From: Acidobacteriota bacterium
GTDB lineage: Bacteria; Acidobacteriota; Vicinamibacteria; Vicinamibacterales; 2-12-FULL-66-21
NCBI GenBank assembly: GCA_013694845.1
Contig: JACDBQ010000090.1
Span: 1 to 5,559, forward strand
Length of the DNA stretch: 5,559 bases
Direction of reading: 5' to 3'
Below, in pieces: positions 1 to 5,350 of the stretch. The translations under genes were made by a program, and so were the position numbers. Below the pieces are notes generated by a model that worked only from the letters and a program-made list of their open reading frames with translations, did no database searches and was not told the DNA's origin. Numbering within the stretch: position 1 is the stretch's first letter; the number at the start of each line of letters is the position of its first letter.

Positions 1-2
1 AA

Positions 3-194
3 TTCGTGTCGGGCGCGCTCTTCTACGACACGGGCGCGGTCGCGGCCAGACTCGGAGGCGTCGGTCGGCTCGAGCGGGATTACGGGTTCGGCCTCCGTGC
101 CGGCAGTCGCACCGCGATCGCCTTTCGCGCTGACGTCGCCTTCGGCGGACGTGAAGGCACCCGATTTCTCCTGAGATTCGACGATGCGTTCTGA
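3..194 (+). CDS. C-terminal end of a BamA/TamA-like outer-membrane beta-barrel protein (5' truncated by window)
   Basis: Only the last 63 codons are present; the reading frame is open to the left edge, so the gene starts outside the window. The peptide has the alternating pattern of transmembrane beta strands: an FYDTGAVA strand, a glycine-rich turn, a DYGFGLRAG strand, an AFRADVAFG strand and a final strand FLLRFDDAF. The closing aromatic Phe is the usual beta-signal read by the BAM machinery, and the 'YDTG…DYGFGLR' arrangement is typical of the last strands of Omp85/surface-antigen (BamA/TamA) barrels. It would sit in the outer membrane as a porin-like or protein/lipid export barrel; the substrate cannot be told from this end. 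Its TGA (192-194) overlaps the next start codon (184) by 11 nt, so the two were probably translationally coupled. It could also be another 16-strand barrel family. Confidence 0.75.
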   Translation, partial: FVSGALFYDTGAVAARLGGVGRLERDYGFGLRAGSRTAIAFRADVAFGGREGTRFLLRFDDAF

Positions 195-812
195 TCTGCT
201 CCGCGGGATGTCGGCGCTCGCGCTCATTGCGGGGATTGCGGTCGGCATGGGCCCGAGTGGCCTGCTGGCACAAACGGGCGTGCGACGCCCTAGTTCTTCC
301 CGGACGATCCCACCATGCTCGACGACGATGCGGCCTTCGACGCGAGCAAGATCAAGGATCGGGAACTGTCAGAGGGTTACGACTTCCTGCAGAATACATT
401 TGCCTCCCCGGGTGACCGGTCGCCGATCCGTGCCGTGAACGTCAATACCCTCGACGAAGTGCCGGACTCGAGCTGGTTCACCAATCGCATCGGCAGCCGC
501 ACCATGTCGATTGCGGATTTCGGACGTGGACCGAACAAGTTCGAGCGCCTCGACGCCGAGGAGTGGGTGGTCGTTCGCGGCAAGGGGCCTGGAGGGTTCT
601 ACCCGGGTTTTCGGGCGGAGCGCCCCGGCGATCCCGGTCAGGTCTATCAGCTCGAGGTTGATCCCGTCGACCGGCCGCAGATGGCCAGCCGCGCCGAGTT
701 GATCGGCACCTTGATCTACCACGCGCTGGGATACCACGTCGAAGACGTGTACACCATTAGGGTCGACCCGGCAAAGATACGTATCTCGGAGAAGGCCACC
801 ATTCGGGACACA
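184..812 (+). pseudogene. Broken secreted protein of unknown function (frameshifted, 3' part lost)
   Basis: The start at ATG 184 gives a clear signal peptide: MRSDLLRG, then a hydrophobic stretch (SALALIAGIAVG), then a likely cleavage after LLA (about residue 29) before QTG. After GVRR the frame breaks at about 285-294. The homologous sequence continues one frame over as FFPDDPTML…, and the codon just before it in that frame is TAG (291-293). The continuation contains VNVNTLDEVPDSSWFTNRIG, a GKGPGGFYPGF stretch and RISEKATIRD. I recognise this as a conserved hypothetical family found in Acidobacteriota and Gemmatimonadota, often beside outer-membrane barrel genes. Its function is unknown to me. 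Similarity ends at about 805-812, where the frame runs straight into a molybdenum hydroxylase, so the C-terminal part is missing. It was probably co-transcribed with the upstream barrel gene. Decay is confident; the family assignment is from memory. Confidence 0.7.
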
Positions 813-2100
813 CGGGCGGCGCAGCAGGCGCCGGGCGTGGTGCGCCTCCTGACGTCACGCAACATGCCGAAGCTGGGAAAGATCACCTCACCGCCTGGCG
901 GACAGTCGTATATGCCACTGCAGGACAATCGGATCCGCCACGAAGGCCAGCCAATCGCTTTGGCCGTGGCTGAAACGCTCGAGGACGCACAGCACGCCGC
1001 ATCGCTGATCCGCGCCGAATATTCCGCCGACAAACCGGTCGTCGAGTTCCGAAGCGGCATCGATCGGGCCACGACGGGCACCAGCTTCGCGGAACCCGAT
1101 ACCCATGTCGGCGACGTCGAGCGCGGATTCGCAGAATCCCAGATTCGGATCGACCAGACGTATGGCGACCGCGACCATGCAGACGTTCCGCATGCCGTCG
1201 AAGGCCCGCGTGTCGCTTCGGGCGGGCGGACGATTCCTGGTCGAATTGGGTACACAGGAGATCGGCACCGGGCTCTACACGATCGTTCCGCAGATCGCCG
1301 CGGATGCGCTTGGGGTGCCTGCCGAACAGATCGCCCTGGCGCTCGGTGATACCGTGCTGCCCGAGGCTGCGGCACGTTCGGCTCATCGTCGACGATGGGG
1401 GTGGGATCGGCCGTGCACGACGCCGCGACGCGATTGAAGGCGCGATGACGAAGCTCGCCGGAGGGCAGATGCCATCATCTCCCGCAGTTTATGACGAACT
1501 GTTAGCCAAGCACGGCGTGCCCGCGATGTCGATCGAGGGCCGCTCGCCCAACCGCATCACCCAGCGCATCGGGTTGGTCTCGTCCGCCAAGGCACTGGCC
1601 CCGGAGGGTCAGTTTTTCGCCAGGGCCGAAGGCCAATGAAGTCGGCGAAGATCCGAAGTGGTCGATGCACACCTGGGGGCGGTGTTCGTCGAAGTCCGCC
1701 TGGATGAGGACTTCATGATCCCGCGCGTGACGCGCGCCGTGGCTGTGTACGGCGCCGGCCGCATCATCAAACTCACGACCGCGCGCAGCCAGATGATCGG
1801 CGGTCTGATCTGGGGCGTCGGGCAGGCGCTCCTCGAGCACTCCGACATGGATCCGCGGCTCGGGCGCTACGTGTCGAAGAATCTGGCCGGCTATCTCGTA
1901 CCCGTCACGCCGACATTCCTGACCTCGATGTGCGATTCGTGGATGAGCACGACCCACACGCGAGCCCCATCGGCGCACGCGGCGTCGGCGAGCTGTCGGC
2001 AGTCGGCATCGGTCCGGCGGTCGCCAATGCCGTGTGGCACGCGACCGGTGTCCGCGTCCGGGAGCTCCCGATCCGACCCTAGCATCTGCTGACAGCGTGA
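810..2100 (+). pseudogene. Degraded molybdenum hydroxylase large subunit (xanthine/aldehyde oxidoreductase, PaoC/YagR-like)
   Basis: Pieces in several frames together match a molybdopterin-binding xanthine dehydrogenase-family subunit. Frame 3 (810-1160) gives DTRAAQQAPGVVRLLT, NRIRHEGQPIALAVAETLE and FAESQIRIDQTY. Frame 1 (1161 to about 1370) gives MPSKARVSLRAGGRF and the cofactor-contact motif GTQEIGTG (1249-1272). Frame 3 again gives TFGSSSTMGVGSAVHDA (1374-1445). Frame 2 (about 1445-1605) gives RSPNRITQRIGLVSSAKALAPEG. Frame 3 gives SFSPGPKANEVGEDPKWSMHTWG (1611-1673), here crossing a break. Frame 2 gives the GAGRII and MIGGLIWGVGQALLEH region, and frame 1 ends with VDEHDPH…GARGVGELSAVG. 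The GVGE glutamate (1990-1992) is the expected catalytic base. The N-terminus is absent, and about 250 residues around the cofactor site are deleted near 1160. Frame 1 stops at TAG 2080-2082; the TGA at 2098-2100 is probably the ancestral end. No FAD or iron-sulfur subunit gene is present. It cannot be a functional enzyme as read. Confidence 0.88.
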
Positions 2101-2109
2101 TGGATCGTT

Positions 2110-3029
2110 ATGAACTCCGAGTCCAGGCACATCCAGAAGATCTACCTTGTTCTGCTGCTTCTGCATACGCTGGCAGCGTCGTTCATCTGGGGCATCAACA
2201 CGTTGTTTCTTCTCGACGCAGGGCTGAGCAATTCCCAGGCGTTCACGGCCAACGCATTTTTCACCGCCGGACTCGTCTTGTTCGAAGTGCCGACGGGCGT
2301 GATCGCGGACATTCGCGGCCGGCGGCTCTCCAACCTTCTCGGCACCCTGACGCTGACGATTGCCACCGTGCTCTATCTGCGGCTGTGGCGCGTCTCGGCG
2401 CCTGGCTCATGCTGGCCAACGTCTTCACGGCCGGAGTGCCGATCTACGCCTTCTACGCGATGCAGCCGTATTTGTTGCAGTTATATGGAGACCCGAAGGC
2501 TTACGGAATCGCGGGGCTCGCGGCGGCGATCGTGGGCGGAGCTCAGATCGGTGGCGGATTTCTCGTGCCGTACCTCGCACGAATATTCCGCCGGCGAACA
2601 TCGGTGCTGCTCACTGCTGTGGTGCTGAGCACAGTGGCCCTTGCGTTGATCGGATTCATGCCTCGATTCTGGATCGCAATCGTTCTCCTGGTGCTGTGGG
2701 GACTCGTGTTCGCCACCGTGACCCCGGTGCGTCAGGCGTTCGTGAACGGACTGGTGCCATCAAAGCACCGTGCGACCGTGCTGTCGTTCGACTCCCTCAT
2801 GGGATCGGGCGGCGGAGTCGTGATTCAGCCGATCCTCGGCAAGGTGGCTGATGTGTGGAGCTATCCAGTGTCGTACGCCTGCAGCGCCGCGATCCAGGCA
2901 TTGGCTATTCCACTCGTGTGGCTGGCTCGGCGCGAGCAGGCACAATCGGATCCGCTGACGGCCCGCGAGGCACCTGTGGCTGGACCTGAGACATCCGGCG
3001 CTGTGAAGCGTCGGACGGGTCGGCGGTAG
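2110..3029 (+). pseudogene. Major facilitator superfamily transporter with internal deletion and frame break
   Basis: ATG 2110 opens a protein with TM1 (IYLVLLLLHTLAASFIWG), TM2 (FFTAGLVLFEVP) and the cytoplasmic motif-A-like loop GVIADIRGRR, then TM3 (LLGTLTLTIATVLYLRLW). Near 2398-2404 the frame changes. The similarity resumes one frame over at WLMLANVFTAGVPIYAFYAMQPY (about TM7), followed by four to five more helices and a polar tail ending at TAG 3027-3029. The two parts total about 305 codons, while MFS carriers of this type have about 400-430 residues and 12 helices. The segment covering roughly TM4-TM6 and the central loop is therefore gone. The substrate cannot be told. The start has no strong ribosome binding site; it lies 10 nt after the probable ancestral stop of the upstream hydroxylase gene, suggesting a former operon. 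The loss of helices excludes programmed frameshifting as a rescue. Confidence 0.85.
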
Positions 3030-3043
3030 TCGAGTCCGGTCCG

Positions 3044-3089
3044 CGGGGTGCAAGGCGCTGCAAGTTCGAGATTGCCCCGAGGCACCCCG
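3044..3089. terminator. Candidate shared hairpin between convergent genes
   Basis: CGGGGTGC (3044-3051) and GCACCCCG (3082-3089) are perfect 8-bp inverted arms around a 30-nt spacer. They lie between the end of the transporter (3029) and the end of the minus-strand SRPBCC gene (3104). The position suits a bidirectional terminator, but the loop is long and neither side has a good T-run, so intrinsic termination is uncertain. Confidence 0.3.
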
Positions 3090-3103
3090 TCGCACCCCTC
3101 CGA

Positions 3104-3544
3104 TCAGTAAGCGCCTTCGCGAAGATTGATTCCGTGCTCGGTGAACGCCTTGAGACAGCAGAGCATCTGCGTCCAGCCCATGCAGTTCCCGTACGAGCTG
3201 GTGAGCCCCTCTGGCGTCTGGTGCCAGCCCGACTCGGAGATGCCGATCAGGGTCGTGTCGGCGTCGACGGCCTCGAACGTCATCTCGACGCGGGTGTTGT
3301 AACCCCCTTCGGACGCGGCCCACTCGAAGACGATCAACTTGCCCGGAACGACGTGCGTCACTTCAACGGGGGTGTCTCCCGGGTAGTCGGCGAACCGCCA
3401 GATGACCGTCGTCCCTTTTTCGAGCGGTCCGCTCGCCGACTCCGTCGTGAAATAGCGCCGAAGCTTGTCCGGGTTGTAGACGGCGTCGAAGACCTCACTG
3501 ACGGGACGGCCGACTTTCGAGTGCACTCTAAACTTCAGTTCCAT
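3104..3544 (-). CDS. SRPBCC / AHSA1-type (START-like) protein
   Basis: 146 residues, the usual length for a single SRPBCC domain. The opening strand FRVHSKVGRPVSEVFDAVYNPDKLRRYF is the hallmark beta1-helix start of the AHSA1/polyketide-cyclase-like branch. The middle holds the strands GTTVIWRF, PVEVTHVVPGKLIVFEW and TRVEMTFEAVDADTTLIGISESGW. The end is the long C-terminal helix (SSYGNCMGWTQMLCCLKAFTEHG) that closes the hydrophobic pocket. No signal peptide or membrane segment is visible, so it is cytosolic. Start ATG (3542-3544, minus strand) is fixed by a strong GAGGAGG site 5 nt upstream. It is divergent from an ArsR-type regulator, a widespread pairing in which the regulator probably controls this gene. 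The ligand is unknown; these proteins bind small hydrophobic molecules, and no catalytic role can be read from the sequence. It is intact, unlike its left-hand neighbours. Confidence 0.9.
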   Translation of the reverse strand: MELKFRVHSKVGRPVSEVFDAVYNPDKLRRYFTTESASGPLEKGTTVIWRFADYPGDTPVEVTHVVPGKLIVFEWAASEGGYNTRVEMTFEAVDADTTLIGISESGWHQTPEGLTSSYGNCMGWTQMLCCLKAFTEHGINLREGAY

Positions 3545-3549
3545 GATTG

Positions 3550-3556
3550 CCTCCTC
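3550..3556 (-). promoter_or_regulatory. Ribosome binding site of the SRPBCC gene
   Basis: The minus strand reads GAGGAGG, 5 nt before the ATG at 3544. This is a near-perfect anti-16S match and fixes the start codon. It contrasts with the divergent repressor gene, which has no such site. Confidence 0.85.
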
Positions 3557-3569
3557 AGGGCTGAATTAA

Positions 3570-3589
3570 ATGTTATAATTACATAACAT
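3570..3589. promoter_or_regulatory. Inverted-repeat operator between the divergent genes
   Basis: ATGTTAT (3570-3576) and ATAACAT (3583-3589) are perfect 7-bp inverted arms around a 6-bp centre. The site is AT-rich in a GC-rich window and about 20 bp long, which suits an ArsR-family dimer. It overlaps the repressor's extended -10 and start codon on one strand and the SRPBCC promoter spacer on the other. One site could thus give autorepression and control of the partner gene. Binding by the adjacent regulator is an inference from position and symmetry. Confidence 0.7.
3571..3579 (+). promoter_or_regulatory. Extended -10 promoter of the ArsR-type gene
   Basis: TGTTATAAT is a perfect extended -10 element (TGn plus TATAAT at 3574-3579). 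At the expected -35 position (3551-3556) the sequence is CTCCTC, with no match, as is common for extended -10 promoters. Transcription is expected to start near 3586-3588, which is at or next to the A of the start codon. Confidence 0.6.
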
Positions 3590-3911
3590 GTCAAGTATTG
3601 ACCGCCAGGAGCGCGTTTTCAAGGCGCTGGCGGATGCGCGACGGCGCCGGCTGCTCGATTTGCTCAAGGGGGAGCGGCGCTCGACCGGGGATCTCTGCGC
3701 GCGATTCCCCGATCTCGATCGCTGCACGGTCATGCAGCATCTTCGCGTGCTCGAACGCGCCGGCCTCGTCATCGTCAAACGCGAAGGGCGGGTCCGGTGG
3801 AACTATCTCAACGCGCTGCCGATCAAGGAGGTGTCCGACCGGTGGATCAGTCCATACGCCGCCGGTGCCGTGGACCTGATGGCGCGGGTGAAGAGGGACC
3901 TGAAAGGCTAA
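3588..3911 (+). CDS. ArsR-family (winged helix-turn-helix) transcriptional repressor
   Basis: 107 residues, a typical ArsR/SmtB size. The fold order is visible: VFKALADARRRRLLDLLKGE (residues 10-29, the conserved 'ALADxxRRxxLxLL' helix pair), then STGDLCARF, the recognition region RCTVMQHLRVLERAGLV (45-61), and the wing VKREGRVRWNYLN (63-75). A C-terminal helix likely supports dimerisation. The classic metal-binding ELCVC motif is absent; Cys37 and Cys46 exist but do not form that motif, so metal sensing is not supported. Divergence from a SRPBCC gene is the well-known ArsR-SRPBCC arrangement, suggesting it represses that gene and itself through the inverted repeat at 3570-3589. Start ATG 3588 has no ribosome binding site, while an extended -10 ends 8 nt before it, which implies a leaderless transcript. 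The inducer is unknown. Confidence 0.92.
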   Translation: MSSIDRQERVFKALADARRRRLLDLLKGERRSTGDLCARFPDLDRCTVMQHLRVLERAGLVIVKREGRVRWNYLNALPIKEVSDRWISPYAAGAVDLMARVKRDLKG

Positions 3912-3977
3912 CCGGGTGAGCTTCAGTGATCACCGATCTGAACCTCGCGATGCGCACGCCGTCTACCGATCGAGGTA

Positions 3978-4118
3978 CCCCTTGTCGACATCCGCAACGT
4001 CGGCAGGATCCATGCAACGGTGTTCGACGGCCGCCTGCAGACGCGCGCTGAGCTCGACAGGCGTCTCGCGGGCGAAGGAGCAGCCGCACCTCGCCCTGCC
4101 GGCCCCACGCCGCAATAG
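3978..4118 (+). pseudogene. C-terminal remnant of an amidohydrolase (imidazolonepropionase-like)
   Basis: This frame reads PLVDIRNVGRIHATVFDGRLQTRAELDRRLAGE and then an Ala/Pro-rich tail to TAG at 4116-4118. It matches the very end of metal-dependent amidohydrolases, where a strand (…NPLEDIRNvrrIhatvvrGRl…) is followed by a short helix starting RAELD. No upstream catalytic part exists: in the same frame there are stops at 3927 and 3939, and the recognisable similarity begins abruptly near 3978. It is too short to be a gene, and no start or ribosome binding site is apparent. It shows that another gene was largely deleted between the repressor and the hydrolase gene. The family call comes from a 35-residue pattern and is moderately sure. 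Confidence 0.6.
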
Positions 4119-4149
4119 AACGTGACCTGGGCGCAATAGAACGTGACCT
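4111..4149 (+). repeat. Two direct copies of CGCAATAGAACGTGACCT, period 21 bp
   Basis: The 18-bp unit CGCAATAGAACGTGACCT occurs at 4111-4128 and identically at 4132-4149, separated by GGG. The second copy ends 2 nt before the ribosome binding site of the metallo-hydrolase gene; the first contains the stop codon of the amidohydrolase remnant. The 21-bp period is about two helical turns, so both copies face the same side of DNA, as for tandem regulator sites. Alternatively it may be the repeated terminus of a lost insertion sequence (IS21-like ends carry such repeats). The sequence alone does not decide. Confidence 0.85.
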
Positions 4150-4151
4150 AC

Positions 4152-4159
4152 GGAGGAGG
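4152..4159 (+). promoter_or_regulatory. Ribosome binding site of the metallo-hydrolase gene
   Basis: GGAGGAGG lies 5 nt before ATG 4165 and is a strong match to the 16S tail, which fixes this start over later in-frame Met codons. Confidence 0.85.
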
Positions 4160-4164
4160 ATCGT

Positions 4165-5172
4165 ATGAGAGACACTCACGAGGCACAGGCCATTACGCGT
4201 CGGGTATGGATCCGAACAAGCACGATGTTCGCGGGCGGGTTGGCGTTGGCACACGGATGGCCCTGGCTGCGCGCGAGCGCAGAGGCGTGGGCGCCCTCTG
4301 ACCTCGCGCTTCAGTCAGCCGCCCCGCCGGAAGACGCGGCTGCCCGGATGCGCGCGCAGATCGCGAAGTCACCGATCGCAACGCTCGCGCTCGGCAGCAA
4401 TCTCACCATGCTCTCCGGCCCCGGCGGCAACATCGTCGTGCTGCACGGCAAGGACGGGAAGATTGTCGTCGATACGTTCGTGCAGACCGTGTGGCCGCAG
4501 CTGAAGAATGCGCTCGACGGCATGGGGCCTGGCCCGCTGCGAACGGTGATCGACACGCACTGGCACTTCGACCACAGCGACAGCAACGCGAACTTCCGTG
4601 AGGCTGGTGCCGAGGTAGTCGCGCACGACAACACCAGGACGCGCATGTCACAGACACACGATCTGCTCGGCATGCACTTCGAACCCTCGCCACCAGCGGC
4701 GCTCCCGACCCGCACGTTCGCCGCGACGGACACGCTGCAGGCCAACGGAGAGTCGGTCGAGCTCGGTTACATTCCACCGGCGCACACCGACACCGATATC
4801 TACGTGCGCTATGCCGGCGGCAACGTGCTGCACCTTGGCGACGTGTTCTTCAACGGCATGTACCCGTTCATCGACGCGACTACCGGCGGCAGCATCAACG
4901 GCATGATCGCTGGCGCTGACAAGGGGCTCGACCTCTCCGACAATCAGACCAAGGTCGTGCCCGGACACGGTCCGCTTGGCGACAAGGCGGCCCTCACCCG
5001 GTACCGCGACATGCTGGTCACAGTCCGCGATCGCGTGCAGAGGCTGAAGACGAGCGGCCGCTCGCTCGATGAAGTCGTGGCTCAGAAGCCGACCGCCGAT
5101 CTCGACGCAACCTGGGGCAAGGGGTCTACACGGCCGGAGAACTTCGTTACCCTCGTGTACAACCTGCTGTGA
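4165..5172 (+). CDS. Exported metallo-beta-lactamase-fold hydrolase
   Basis: 335 residues, intact. The N-terminus holds a twin-arginine-like signal: TRRVWIR (residues 11-17), a hydrophobic stretch TSTMFAGGLALAHG, and a likely cleavage after ASA (37-39). It is therefore probably folded before export to the periplasm. The mature domain has the full zinc ligand set: HWHFDH (His132, His134, Asp136, His137), His207 in PPAHTDTD, Asp226 in HLGDVFF and His268 in VPGHGP. This is the two-metal pattern of MBL-fold hydrolases. The helix and loop after the HxHxDH motif (DSNANFREAGAEVVAHDNTR) and the DVFFNGMYPFID segment place it in a large group of uncharacterised MBL hydrolases that is common in Acidobacteriota and Proteobacteria. 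The substrate is unknown; a lactamase role is not implied. It stands alone behind a strong ribosome binding site and a direct repeat that may regulate it. Confidence 0.93.
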   Translation: MRDTHEAQAITRRVWIRTSTMFAGGLALAHGWPWLRASAEAWAPSDLALQSAAPPEDAAARMRAQIAKSPIATLALGSNLTMLSGPGGNIVVLHGKDGKIVVDTFVQTVWPQLKNALDGMGPGPLRTVIDTHWHFDHSDSNANFREAGAEVVAHDNTRTRMSQTHDLLGMHFEPSPPAALPTRTFAATDTLQANGESVELGYIPPAHTDTDIYVRYAGGNVLHLGDVFFNGMYPFIDATTGGSINGMIAGADKGLDLSDNQTKVVPGHGPLGDKAALTRYRDMLVTVRDRVQRLKTSGRSLDEVVAQKPTADLDATWGKGSTRPENFVTLVYNLL

Positions 5173-5242
5173 GGATGCGCATCTGCCGGTGGCCCGCCAG
5201 GCAATTGTGGCTCGACCTCGGCGGTAGTGGAGCCGGGGCTCG

Positions 5243-5350
5243 GCGATCTATGAATGGTTTGCTCCGGTCGTATGCTTCGGCACCGCGATGCTGGTGGCCG
5301 CCGGGGCCGTAACAACGCGGGCCGCTGGTCTGGAACCTATCGCTCGCTGA
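5243..5350 (+). pseudogene. Possible C-terminal remnant of an FtsX/MacB-like permease
   Basis: One plus frame reads AIYEWFAPVVCFGTAMLVAAGAVTTRAAGLEPIAR and stops at TGA 5348-5350. A hydrophobic helix followed by TRAAGLEPI resembles the end of FtsX/MacB-type ABC permeases (last helix, then xRAAxLDPxxALR), which are abundant in Acidobacteriota. The frame is closed upstream at TAG 5225-5227, and there is no start or ribosome binding site. It overlaps the unusual tail of the minus-strand glycosylase. The similarity is short and the call is weak. Confidence 0.25.

Larger units (their letters stand above)
3565..3594 (-). promoter_or_regulatory. Promoter of the SRPBCC gene (TTGACA / TTTAAT)
   Basis: On the minus strand a perfect -35 hexamer TTGACA (plus-strand 3589-3594) is followed, after an 18-nt spacer, by TTTAAT (plus-strand 3565-3570), which matches five of six positions of the -10 consensus. 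The -35 lies inside the first codons of the divergent repressor gene. The 20-bp inverted repeat fills almost the whole spacer, so a bound repressor would block RNA polymerase. Confidence 0.6.

Noticed and set aside
1..5. The window begins with AATTC, as after an EcoRI cut
   Set aside because: A five-base match at the edge is likely chance and gives no evidence of cloning by itself.
716..1375. 219-codon open frame on the minus strand
   Set aside because: It is antisense to the hydroxylase fragments, rich in Arg/Pro/Ser/Ala as expected for a shadow frame in GC-rich DNA, and matches no family pattern.
2380..2410. Programmed ribosomal frameshift in the transporter
   Set aside because: No slippery heptamer or downstream structure is evident, and several helices are missing at the same point, so a deletion explains it better.
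2760..3323. 187-codon open frame on the minus strand across the transporter end and the SRPBCC gene
   Set aside because: It spans two genes with clear family signatures in other frames and reads as low-complexity Arg/His-rich sequence.
3588..3911. Metal-sensing role for the ArsR-type regulator
   Set aside because: The CxC metal motif of arsenic/cadmium sensors is absent and no metal resistance gene is nearby; the SRPBCC partner points to another signal.
5230..5241. GAGCC-GG-GGCTC inverted repeat as a terminator of the metallo-hydrolase gene
   Set aside because: The arms are only 5 bp, the 2-nt loop is too tight for a stable hairpin, and no T-run follows.
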